A stretch of DNA of 59,131 nt, taken from SSEF01 sp964604195. Its GTDB lineage: Bacteria; Patescibacteriota; Minisyncoccia; Moranbacterales; UBA1568. Of the stretch, positions 35,892 to 43,469 are shown piece after piece; within the stretch, counting starts at the first letter, position 1, and each line of letters begins with the position of its first letter. The notes under the pieces were generated by a model that searched no databases, was not told the origin of the DNA, and saw nothing but the letters and a program-made list of their open reading frames with translations. The stretch is taken from positions 1 through 59,131 of the forward strand of contig CAZRXW010000002.1 of NCBI GenBank assembly GCA_964604195.1, in the 5' to 3' direction. Both the position numbers and the translations under genes were made by a program.

Positions 35892-36404
35892 TCTCGACTG
35901 GCGCCATAGTTTGTGTTTGACATCATTCAAGTAAACGATTCGAGCACCTGTTTTCTTGAGAAGAATGGAACATTTTTGGACAGGGACAGGCGAAAGAATA
36001 GTGCAAGCTATCCCCTTCTCGAGCCAGAACTTGGCCAGTGAAGCGTAGTCGCCATCGCTCGAAACCAAGATTACTGACTGCACACTCTTTTCGTAAACAT
36101 CTCTTACAGCACGTAACACAAGGTCAGCATCACAATTACCCTTGGCTTTCCCCTCTCTATCGTAGACCACTTCCTTGAAAATAAGTTGATACCCAGTAGC
36201 CTGAAGGGAAGTATAGAGAGCTGCGTTTTTGGGTATGAGCCCAATAAACAAGTTAGCTTCGCTCACACCAAACTTCTGACGTAGCCATGAACGAAAATGT
36301 CGATAATCAAGGGACCATTCGAGCGACCTCACACCTTGATGAAGATTGGCCCCATCAATATACGCGATCACTTGTGACTCAACTTTTTTGAATGGCATAA
36401 TCAT
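35889..36404 (-). CDS. NYN (LabA-like) domain protein, PIN-fold nuclease family
   Basis: 171 residues. Acidic residues of the metal site: YIDGANLHQG, GNCDADLVLRAVRD and VSSDGDYASL, the LabA/DUF88 pattern of RNase-like proteins. The ATG at 36404 overlaps the Fic TGA (ATGA); ATG 36398 (MPFKKVESQ) is an alternative. The first ~7 codons from that ATG are identical in DNA to the start of ileS, suggesting a recombination-derived start. Likely RNA processing or defence; activity inferred. Confidence 0.8.
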   Translation of the reverse strand: MIMPFKKVESQVIAYIDGANLHQGVRSLEWSLDYRHFRSWLRQKFGVSEANLFIGLIPKNAALYTSLQATGYQLIFKEVVYDREGKAKGNCDADLVLRAVRDVYEKSVQSVILVSSDGDYASLAKFWLEKGIACTILSPVPVQKCSILLKKTGARIVYLNDVKHKLWRQSR

Positions 36405-37456
36405 GACAATAGCTTTTTATTCTTTTCCTGCTCTTTCTTTATCATCATCTTGAAATGTTCCAACAAGCTCATTTCTCCCGTTTCTGTATTAATCTGATAT
36501 TCTAGCTTCTCTGGATGAACAATCAAATCAATAAGTATTTCGGCTTTTCTCTTTTTTAGTGCCCAGTATTCTTCTATAAGCCCATACATTTGATCCTTAC
36601 TCAACTCGAATGCAAGTTTTCCTTCCAAAATTACCGAGCGCTCACCATAGGCTTTCAAAAATACATTTCTATTAGGAAGTTTTGCTATGAACTTAAAGGC
36701 CGCATAGAATGCATGTTCATCATCCATACAAATAGTCCTAAAGCTCTTTTTCATGTCATCAGTCACCCCATCTTGAAACACCATCTCAGCCCACCGCTGC
36801 TCGTTAAATAAATTTGTGACATTTTCCGGATTTTGCGCTGAGTTGCTCAGGCCAATCTGATGAGCAATAATATTGCCTCGTTCTCTTCCAATAAGCCCTG
36901 GGTTAATATCAACGTAAAGACTCCCATCCTCGCTCAATACATTCTGTATCTTTTCATCGCCGCCTTCATCACGATTGTTCGTAAGTAGCGTATATATGAA
37001 CCTACTCGTTCGGCCGTTTGCATCCTCATATGCGTGGATTTCATTGACACATGCAGAAAGAAGTAGTGCCACATCGTCCGTGGCTCTCCCATCTTGTACC
37101 ATGGCTTTCATCCCAGCATGCGTTTCTTCAAAAAGCTCTGTTTTATCTTCTTCCCGAGGCGGAATGACCGTACTGTCCGGATTATGTACGCCCGGGACCA
37201 ATGCGACATCACTTCCATCCATTCTCCAATCCTCTTTATTCTTTCCACGCAAAATACCATTTACCCCGTTGATCAGTTCTATGAAATCCTCCTTGCTAAG
37301 ATGGTTCAGAAACTCACGCTTTGATTGTTCATCCCTAAAGACTTCTTCAAATTTTCTCCCCTCAAAAGCTTTTATCTCCGTGGCAAAATCAAGCAATCGC
37401 GTCATTACCTTAGCTCTTTTTTCTCTATTAGAAATCAATGAAGATTTCTCGAGCAT
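36401..37456 (-). CDS. Fic domain protein
   Basis: 351 residues from ATG 37456. The motif HAYEDANGRTSR (His141 in this numbering) matches HxFx(D/E)(G/A)NGRxxR, so it may transfer AMP or another nucleotide monophosphate to a protein. A possible inhibitory (S/T)xxxE(G/N) helix is not obvious. Fic and NYN genes overlap by 4 bases and follow the T-box-like leader. The pair resembles a toxin or defence cassette, which is inference. Confidence 0.8.
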   Translation of the reverse strand: MLEKSSLISNREKRAKVMTRLLDFATEIKAFEGRKFEEVFRDEQSKREFLNHLSKEDFIELINGVNGILRGKNKEDWRMDGSDVALVPGVHNPDSTVIPPREEDKTELFEETHAGMKAMVQDGRATDDVALLLSACVNEIHAYEDANGRTSRFIYTLLTNNRDEGGDEKIQNVLSEDGSLYVDINPGLIGRERGNIIAHQIGLSNSAQNPENVTNLFNEQRWAEMVFQDGVTDDMKKSFRTICMDDEHAFYAAFKFIAKLPNRNVFLKAYGERSVILEGKLAFELSKDQMYGLIEEYWALKKRKAEILIDLIVHPEKLEYQINTETGEMSLLEHFKMMIKKEQEKNKKLLS

Positions 37457-37470
37457 ATGATCACAAAAAC

Positions 37471-37770
37471 AAAAAATCCTTAACACGCTCTTGTGCTAAG
37501 GACGCTTCGACTAGGCTCAGCGTGGTACCACCTTGGCTTCGCAATAACCAATCATCAAAAACCAAGAAACAAGATGATTAGATTGCCTTCATGATGCATT
37601 ATGACGGATGCCTCCGACAGGGTCTACTCTTTCTGTCATTCCAAGCGCAGTCGAGGAATCTTGCTTGAGATCCTCATGTCGCTTCTGCTCCTCAGGATGA
37701 CAACTATTTCTTCCTGCAGCTCGGGGCTGATAACCCCTCAAACGCCTTTCAAAATTGTATAGCAACGATA
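37471..37770 (-). promoter_or_regulatory. probable T-box leader
   Basis: The minus strand contains AAGGTGGTACCACG (37534-37521), close to the T-box consensus, followed 20 bases later by GTCCTTAGCAC / GTGTTAAGGA and a T-run (37501-37471), the usual T-box terminator layout. TGGT in the bulge would pair with a tRNA ending ACCA, so discriminator A, which includes tRNA-Ile. A TATACAAT -10 lies near 37756-37749. I cannot identify the specifier codon: Stem I is unclear and a dispersed palindrome occupies part of the leader. Genes downstream are fic, NYN, then ileS. This accounts for the gap 37457-37800. Confidence 0.55.
37634..37702. repeat. dispersed palindromic repeat of the TGTCAT...GGATGACA type
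   Basis: The ends TGTCATTCC and GGATGACA form an imperfect 69-bp palindrome; one translation reads SSTALGMTE, the mark of a repeat family found in many unrelated bacterial genomes. It lies within the T-box-like leader. The 61-residue reading frame covering it is not a gene. Confidence 0.65.
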
Positions 37771-37800
37771 CCATTTTATATTGTTTTTTGCAACCAATTA

Positions 37801-38862
37801 TTAATGCCCGTGAGCGGCAGCGCTAGGATCGATTTGTCCTTCGAAAACATCTTTGTTTTCTTCACCAGTAACTTCAAGAGTGCCCCAAGCCCCCCTGTCG
37901 AGACGAGCCAGTGCATGATCGACGAGGATATATCGTCCTGGGACATCTAACTTGAATTCAACCATGGCCGCTCCTCCGGCTGGTACAAGGGTCGTCTGTA
38001 CATTCTTGAAGAGTGCTCCACCAACGGAAGCCTCTGGATAAACAGTGTCAAAGATTTCGCCGATCACATGGAAGGAAGAAATATGATTCACGCCGCCATT
38101 GCCGATATAGATGCGGACCGTCTCGCCGACTTTGGCCATCATCTTGCCATTCACACCCCCCACTCGACCGTTGAACGTAAAGTATTCGGCATCGCCCGAG
38201 AGCATTTTCCCAGCATCGATCACCTGAAGACCCTTGGCACCCATTTTCTCCGAAGTGTAAATCTCGCCCTGCATGACATAGAACTCTCGGTCTACCTTGA
38301 GTAGCCCCTCTTTGGGTTCGACCAAGATCATGCCGTACATGCCATGCGCCATATGGTTGGCCACATTGGGATGAGCGCAATGATAGACATAAAGACCTGG
38401 CTTGAGGGCCCGGAAACGGAAATCTTTGGACTCGCCCGGCGCTACATTGGTTGCAACCGCCCCACCGCCAGGACCCGTCACCGCATGGAGGTCGATACTG
38501 TGATGGTGAAGACTGGTCGGATTATTGGTGAGAGTAAGGTGCACTCGGTCCCCCTCGCGTACACGGAGAAATGGTCCGGGGACTTTACCATCAAAGGTCC
38601 AGTAATTCATCGTAACGCCTGGTGTGATTTCTGAGAGCACTTCCTTGGCCGTGATCTGAATCTCAACTTCGCGCTCCGCCTGCGCTGCGGGAACTGCATC
38701 GTTTCGAGTGACATCTGGATTAGCGGCAATATCAGCCACCCGTTCAAACTGGTTAAAACGCGAGAAAAAACTGAAAACATTTTTTAATGGCAGCCATGGT
38801 CCTTCAGACGGACCATACGTTTCGAGACCAAAGGGAAAAGTGATGGCGCTCGGCACCCCCAT
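37801..38862 (-). CDS. nirK: NirK-type copper nitrite reductase (soluble part)
   Basis: Reduces nitrite to nitric oxide; two cupredoxin domains. 353 residues from the internal ATG 38862. Type 2 and type 1 copper ligands are visible: LHHHSIDLHAV (Asp and His of the active site), YVYHCAHPNVANHMAHGMYG (His-Cys, His and Met of type 1), SSFHVIGEIFD (catalytic His) and LVDHALAR. The frame is open upstream to ATG 39039 except for one TGA at 38911-38913, and that upstream part encodes two membrane helices. The gene follows nrdG by 10 bases, so it is in the nrd operon. Confidence 0.9.
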   Translation of the reverse strand: MGVPSAITFPFGLETYGPSEGPWLPLKNVFSFFSRFNQFERVADIAANPDVTRNDAVPAAQAEREVEIQITAKEVLSEITPGVTMNYWTFDGKVPGPFLRVREGDRVHLTLTNNPTSLHHHSIDLHAVTGPGGGAVATNVAPGESKDFRFRALKPGLYVYHCAHPNVANHMAHGMYGMILVEPKEGLLKVDREFYVMQGEIYTSEKMGAKGLQVIDAGKMLSGDAEYFTFNGRVGGVNGKMMAKVGETVRIYIGNGGVNHISSFHVIGEIFDTVYPEASVGGALFKNVQTTLVPAGGAAMVEFKLDVPGRYILVDHALARLDRGAWGTLEVTGEENKDVFEGQIDPSAAAHGH

Positions 38863-39039
38863 TGGGACATAGAGGAAAAGGCAGGTACCAAAGAAAAAAA
38901 GGAAGAGCGCTCAAGTCATCGCCCGCGAGTGGAGCTTGCGGAGGACCATAAAGATAAAAAGTCCACCGACGCCAATCGCAATCATCAAGCCTACTCCTTG
39001 AAGAAGAAGGTATTTCACAAATGAAAAAAGTTCAAACAT
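38863..39039 (-). other. membrane N-terminus of nirK, interrupted by in-frame UGA at codon 43
   Basis: From ATG 39039 the frame reads MFELFSFVKYLLLQGVGLM and on through a first hydrophobic helix, RKLHSRAMT, then TGA, then ALFLFFFGTCLFLYVP and directly into the NirK coding sequence. Coherent hydrophobic sequence on both sides indicates one original gene of 412 codons. The nrdG stop lies 11 bases upstream, as expected for an operon start. Confidence 0.7.
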
Positions 39040-39049
39040 AGACAGGAAG

Positions 39050-39754
39050 TTAATTTCTTATGCCAACAAAACTGACACTTGTTTCAAAACTTTTACGAAT
39101 GGTTTCTAATTCATCTTGAGAGAAAGGATGGTACTCCGCGAAGCTAGCGCGAAGCGTATGCCCGGGCCGAAATGTCTGGAGAAAGAACTGCCTGGCTCCA
39201 GCGGTGAGTGCCTGGAGTGCCTTGAGCACTTCTTTGGTGTGGACTTCTTTAATGAGTGTAGTACGAAACTCGTAATCAACGGAAGAGGAGCGTAATAGAT
39301 TAATACTCTCGTTTATATACTCCGGCTTTACTATAGGTCCGACCAGTCTTGGATATTCGGAAAGTGAGGTTTTTACATCCATGGCGACATAATCAATGAG
39401 TTTCTCATCCAAAAGTTCTCTCAACATCGTCGGATTATTGCCATTGGTATCGAGCTTGGTGAGAAAGCCTCGCTCTTTCACTTTACAGAAAAAAGTCGGA
39501 AGATCGTGCCAGATAGTAGGCTCTCCGCCCGAAACGACCACTCCGTCGAGAAGGCCTCTGCGTCCGTCGAGAAAATTGAAGAAAGTCTCTTCCGAGATGA
39601 AATTCGGCGCAAGCTCACGCACCCTTTCCGGCAAGACAAACTCGGGATTGTGACAAAATCCGCAGCGCATATTGCACCCCGGGGTAAAGGCAATACAGGC
39701 TACTTTCCCTGGATAATCAAGCAGAGTGAAACGTTGGATAGCCGAAAACTTCAT
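39050..39754 (-). CDS. nrdG: anaerobic ribonucleotide reductase activating protein
   Basis: Radical SAM enzyme that installs the glycyl radical on NrdD. 234 residues; 4Fe-4S motif CNMRCGFC near 29-36, SAM-binding VVSGGEPT near 73. Longer than E. coli NrdG (154) and similar to the pyruvate-formate-lyase-activase-like form. ATGA overlap with the upstream nrdD C-terminal piece. Confidence 0.93.
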   Translation of the reverse strand: MKFSAIQRFTLLDYPGKVACIAFTPGCNMRCGFCHNPEFVLPERVRELAPNFISEETFFNFLDGRRGLLDGVVVSGGEPTIWHDLPTFFCKVKERGFLTKLDTNGNNPTMLRELLDEKLIDYVAMDVKTSLSEYPRLVGPIVKPEYINESINLLRSSSVDYEFRTTLIKEVHTKEVLKALQALTAGARQFFLQTFRPGHTLRASFAEYHPFSQDELETIRKSFETSVSFVGIRN

Positions 39755-39945
39755 GCTTGTGGTTCGCCATAACAGGCCTCAAACTGAACATTGTCCGCCA
39801 CACATTCCTCAAAATGCTTGCGTGAGTAGTGCTCGGCTTTCTTACCGGTATTGAAATGTGACACTGGTCGGTGATACCCCATCACCCGCGTCCACACTTC
39901 ACACCGCGTCCGCCCTGCATTGATATCTCCCTCTTGCATACTCAT
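39751..39945 (-). CDS. separate glycyl-radical C-terminal piece of anaerobic ribonucleotide reductase
   Basis: 64 residues. RCEVWTRVMGYHRPVSHFN matches the NrdD C-terminal glycyl radical loop (RVxGYxRPVxxWNxGK), with the radical Gly in RVMGYHR (near 23). In most bacteria this is fused to NrdD; here it is its own gene, 188 bases downstream of the main nrdD stop and overlapping nrdG by 4 bases. The two polypeptides would have to assemble to make an active enzyme. Confidence 0.85.
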   Translation of the reverse strand: MSMQEGDINAGRTRCEVWTRVMGYHRPVSHFNTGKKAEHYSRKHFEECVADNVQFEACYGEPQA

Positions 39946-39983
39946 GATGTTATGAAATTAATTTTTTATTTACTTATCATCGA

Positions 39984-40124
39984 GACTGAAACGGCTGAAC
40001 GGAAAAATTCGTACTTAGCCAATCTCCGTGAAACGAAAGCACTCACAAAAGGAAGGTGAACTGAGCTCAACCAGTTTTAGGGATACCACGCGATCTACGA
40101 ATTTTGAGTACAGGCGTTTCAGTC
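39984..40124. repeat. imperfect inverted repeat in the gap splitting nrdD
   Basis: Left arm 39984-40013 and the reverse complement of right arm 40096-40124 share GACTGAAACG, then CTG, then AAAATTCGTA (about 23 of 29 positions with one gap). About 80 bases lie between. On the minus strand a 19-codon frame starting MTETPVLKIRRS lies here, with no evidence of function. The segment could be a small non-autonomous element or RNA structure. Confidence 0.6.
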
Positions 40125-40133
40125 ATAGAAATA

Positions 40134-42251
40134 TCACCGATGGGCGGCTGTACTGGCATACTGCTTACGATAATCCTGATCAAGCCGTTCACCATCCGCG
40201 ATACCAAGCACAGCATCGCACTTGGGACAGAAATCGTGCTCACCATCGAGATAGCCGTGCTTGGGACAAATTGAGAATGTGGGAGTGATAGTGATATACG
40301 GCAGCCGATAGCGAGTGAGTATTTTTTTCACCAAGTTGCGGCAGGCTTCGGGCGAGGAGATACGCTCGGTCATATAACAGTGGAGTACGGTCCCGCCAGT
40401 GTACTTCGTCTGGAGATCATCCTGATGCTCGAGTACCTCAAAGACATCGTCGGTAAAGCCTACTGGCACCTGACTCGAGTTGGTGTAGAAGGGAGCATCG
40501 GGAGTCCCAGCTTGCAAAATATCAGGAAAACGCTTCCTATCCTCCTTGGCAAAACGATAGGTCGTTCCCTCAGCCGGGGTCGCTTCGAGATTGTAGAAAT
40601 TTTTGGTTTCTTCCTGAAAAGATTTGATTTTTTCTTGCATATGCTCGAGTACAGCAACGGCGAACGCGTGGCCCTCTTTGGTGGTAATATTCTCCACATC
40701 GTTCGTAAAATTACGGATTGCCTCATTGAGACCGTTGAGTCCAATGGTAGAGAAATGATTCTTGAGATAGCCCAAGTAACGTTTGGTGTACGGAAAGAGT
40801 CCTCGATCGATCCACTCCTGAATCACCTTACGTTTCAGTTCAAGCGAAGTCTTGGCGAGCTCCATCAGGCGATCAATCTCGGCATAGAATTTCTCCTTAT
40901 CTCCCTTGGCCAGATAACCAATCCGAGCGAGATTGAGGGTGACGACCCCAATCGAGCCGGTCATTTCGGCTGAACCAAAGAGTCCTCCACCTCGCTTCCG
41001 AAGTTCCCGAAGATCGAGTTGCAAGCGACAACACATTGACCGCACATCGCCCGGATTGAGGTTAGAGTTTACAAAATTCTGGAAGTAAGGAGTGCCATAT
41101 TTAGCCGTCATCTCAAAAAGAGGGAGATTCTTCTCGCTTTCCCAGTCAAAATCCTTGCCAACATTGTACGTAGGAATCGGAAAGGTAAATGTACGTCCCC
41201 GAACATCTCCCTTCATCATCACTTCGATAAAGGCTCGATTGACGATGTCCATCTCTTTCTGAAGTTCGCTAAATGTATACGAGAAAGGCTTGCCACCCAA
41301 GAGGAGCCTCTTGTCTCGTAGATCAGCCGGGCAATCCCAGTCGAGGGTGATATTGGTAAATGGTGTCTGAGTCCCCCATCGCGATGGAATATTGAGGTTG
41401 AAAACAAATGACTGGATGTTTTGGTACACATAGTCATACACCTTTTCCTCGATATATGTTGCCTCATTTTTTTTCGAGACAAATTTTATGTTGAATTTCT
41501 TGATATCCTCCCGTAGTTCCAGTTCATACTTTTTCACATAGGGCGCCATGTACGTATCAAAGCTCGAGAAAGCTTGTGCGCCCGCCCACTCATTTTGGAG
41601 TGTCCCAAGAAAGTTCACCATCTGGGCTACCGCCGAAGAAAGATGTTTGGGTGAGCCCGACTCAACTTTACTCGGCACCCCGTTGAATCCTTCTTCAAGC
41701 AAAACTCTCAGGCTCCAGCCAGCGCAGTATCCCGAAAACATAGAGAGATCATGGATATGATAGTCGCCATTCCGATGCGCCTCACCCACAGCTTTGGGAT
41801 AGATATGCGAGAGCCAGTAATTGGCCACCACATTGCCAGCCGTATTGAGAATCAGCCCCCCAAGTGAATATCCTTGATTAGCATTCTCTGCAACACGCCA
41901 GTCTACTTTTTCGAGATACTCCTTAATAGTTTTTTCCACCTCCACCACTACATTCTTATCTTCCCGAGCTTCACGTCGTTTCTCTCGATAGAGGATGTAG
42001 GCTTTGGCCATCTCAGCATAGTCATACCGGATGAGCACATCCTCCACCGCGTCCTGGATCTCTTCAACCGAAGGAATAGCTGCAGCATATTTTGCCTCAA
42101 GTTCGACTTCGACTTCTTTAGTCAGAGTGTCGACTATGGCAATGTCATTTTTTCCTACTGCCTCAGCCGCCTTGCGTATCGCCTCATGGATTTTCCCAAG
42201 TTCAAAATCAACAATACTCCCGTTGCGTTTTTGCACTTTGTAGAGCGGCAT
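40134..42251 (-). CDS. nrdD: anaerobic ribonucleoside-triphosphate reductase, main part
   Basis: Class III (oxygen-sensitive) nucleotide reductase. 705 residues from ATG 42251 (MPLYKVQKRNGS); an upstream in-frame ATG at 42341 would span the terminator of the sigma gene. ATP-cone at ~1-90, catalytic barrel with DLSMFSGYCAGWSL, RSMCCRLQLDLREL and TNSSQVPVG, and a zinc site CPKHGYLDGEHDFCPKC at the C-terminus (one Cys replaced by His). The glycyl radical segment is missing here and is encoded by the 39751-39945 gene. Confidence 0.93.
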   Translation of the reverse strand: MPLYKVQKRNGSIVDFELGKIHEAIRKAAEAVGKNDIAIVDTLTKEVEVELEAKYAAAIPSVEEIQDAVEDVLIRYDYAEMAKAYILYREKRREAREDKNVVVEVEKTIKEYLEKVDWRVAENANQGYSLGGLILNTAGNVVANYWLSHIYPKAVGEAHRNGDYHIHDLSMFSGYCAGWSLRVLLEEGFNGVPSKVESGSPKHLSSAVAQMVNFLGTLQNEWAGAQAFSSFDTYMAPYVKKYELELREDIKKFNIKFVSKKNEATYIEEKVYDYVYQNIQSFVFNLNIPSRWGTQTPFTNITLDWDCPADLRDKRLLLGGKPFSYTFSELQKEMDIVNRAFIEVMMKGDVRGRTFTFPIPTYNVGKDFDWESEKNLPLFEMTAKYGTPYFQNFVNSNLNPGDVRSMCCRLQLDLRELRKRGGGLFGSAEMTGSIGVVTLNLARIGYLAKGDKEKFYAEIDRLMELAKTSLELKRKVIQEWIDRGLFPYTKRYLGYLKNHFSTIGLNGLNEAIRNFTNDVENITTKEGHAFAVAVLEHMQEKIKSFQEETKNFYNLEATPAEGTTYRFAKEDRKRFPDILQAGTPDAPFYTNSSQVPVGFTDDVFEVLEHQDDLQTKYTGGTVLHCYMTERISSPEACRNLVKKILTRYRLPYITITPTFSICPKHGYLDGEHDFCPKCDAVLGIADGERLDQDYRKQYASTAAHR

Positions 42252-42296
42252 ATGATTGGAATGAATGTTAGTCTTGCACTGTATTAAACGTGCCCA

Positions 42297-42321
42297 AAAG
42301 AAAAAGGTGTCACCGGACACC
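42297..42321 (-). terminator. terminator of the PAS-sigma gene
   Basis: GGTGTC / GACACC hairpin followed on the minus strand by TTTTTCTTTT, ~30 bases beyond the sigma gene TGA. nrdD therefore probably has its own promoter in 42252-42296, but I see no clear one. Confidence 0.75.
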
Positions 42322-42353
42322 TCCCAACTATCTTCCTTCAATTTTTCCTTAAT

Positions 42354-43421
42354 TCAAGCCAAAACTGATCGCAGTTTCTTCCGGCTTCTCGAGAGGATAA
42401 GTTTTACCGCATTCTCTGTTTTGCCGAGCTTCTCGGCCACCTCACGAGCCCGGTAGCCATCGCGGTACGTCAAAAGCATGACCAAGCGCTCTCCCGCTGA
42501 AAGTGATGAGAGTAACATATTAAGCGTCTCCAAATCAGGAGCCCCTCCCTCACTCATAACCTCATCAAGAGCTGCATGATTCTGGACTGTTGCTTTCGAT
42601 ACTCCTCGGTAATAGTCAACCAGGAGATTGTGGGCAACGTGGAGTAAATAGGTATAGTATGAAGCATTGGCCACTCGAAACCGAGGAAGCGCCCGGAAGG
42701 CTCTTACAAAAACCTCTTGAGCAAGATCTTCCGCCTCGTCATGAGAACTGAGGCGACGCAAAAAGTATTGTCTCACCAGCTCTCCATATTTCTCATACAA
42801 AAAAGCGAAAGCAGCTGGATCCTGCTGAGCTGATTGGACCAGCATTCTATCCTCAAAACGCCGAGCAAGTCCTGCTTGCGCCGGTAGGATAAGTTCTTCT
42901 CGCAAAAATTGAGTCAAATCCAGCTGACGTGTTGGAACAATAGTCAGGGATTTATCAGCATCTGAGGACTGGAGCATTTCGAGAAACCGCTGCCATGAAC
43001 TTGGGGCTTGATGCCAACTCTCAGCCTCACTAAGGAACCTCCGATGGAATTCGTGTTCTTGTACCTCCGAACGAAACTGCGGGTGTATCTCTAGAAAATA
43101 CTCCGTTTCCCCATCCTGATTTTTGACAGGAGCAATCTGGAGAGTTTCCCATTGTCGACTCTTTCCTTTAGGTTGATTCTGAAAACGACCCACAAATGGC
43201 TTGCCTTCATCCCCGATCCTCTGCCAGAGCAATTGATAAAAAGAGTACGACATGCGGCCACCCCAGAGTTCGCCTGGTTTCTTGCCAATAATTTCTGCCA
43301 CCGAAAAACCCGTCCGTCTTTCCACTGCCTGATTAGCATAAAGAACTCGTGAAGTAAGATCCGTCACCAACAGACCTCCGGGGATTTGATCAAACCATGT
43401 AGCCAGCGAAAGTGTCGACAT
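42354..43421 (-). CDS. PAS domain-ECF sigma factor fusion
   Basis: 355 residues. PAS fold at ~8-115 (LLVTDLTSRVLYANQAVERR, GFSVAEIIGKKPGELWGG) with the PAC-like EIHPQF end; linker; sigma region 2 at ~210-285 (FLYEKYGELVRQYFLRRL, AEDLAQEVFVRAFRALPRF) and region 4 at ~300-352 (REVAEKLGKTENAVKLILS). The PAS ligand cannot be told; no heme-type His is certain. It follows the alternative-oxidase gene by 48 bases. Signal-dependent transcription of the redox genes around it is a reasonable inference. Confidence 0.88.
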   Translation of the reverse strand: MSTLSLATWFDQIPGGLLVTDLTSRVLYANQAVERRTGFSVAEIIGKKPGELWGGRMSYSFYQLLWQRIGDEGKPFVGRFQNQPKGKSRQWETLQIAPVKNQDGETEYFLEIHPQFRSEVQEHEFHRRFLSEAESWHQAPSSWQRFLEMLQSSDADKSLTIVPTRQLDLTQFLREELILPAQAGLARRFEDRMLVQSAQQDPAAFAFLYEKYGELVRQYFLRRLSSHDEAEDLAQEVFVRAFRALPRFRVANASYYTYLLHVAHNLLVDYYRGVSKATVQNHAALDEVMSEGGAPDLETLNMLLSSLSAGERLVMLLTYRDGYRAREVAEKLGKTENAVKLILSRSRKKLRSVLA

Positions 43422-43469
43422 AGGACTGTGCCAAGGCAGGAAACGAAATTATCCCGATCACGCATGTAT

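Noticed and set aside
37589..37774. 61-codon minus-strand frame ending in a HPEEQKRHEDLK-like sequence
   Set aside because: This is the translation of a dispersed palindromic repeat, not a gene.
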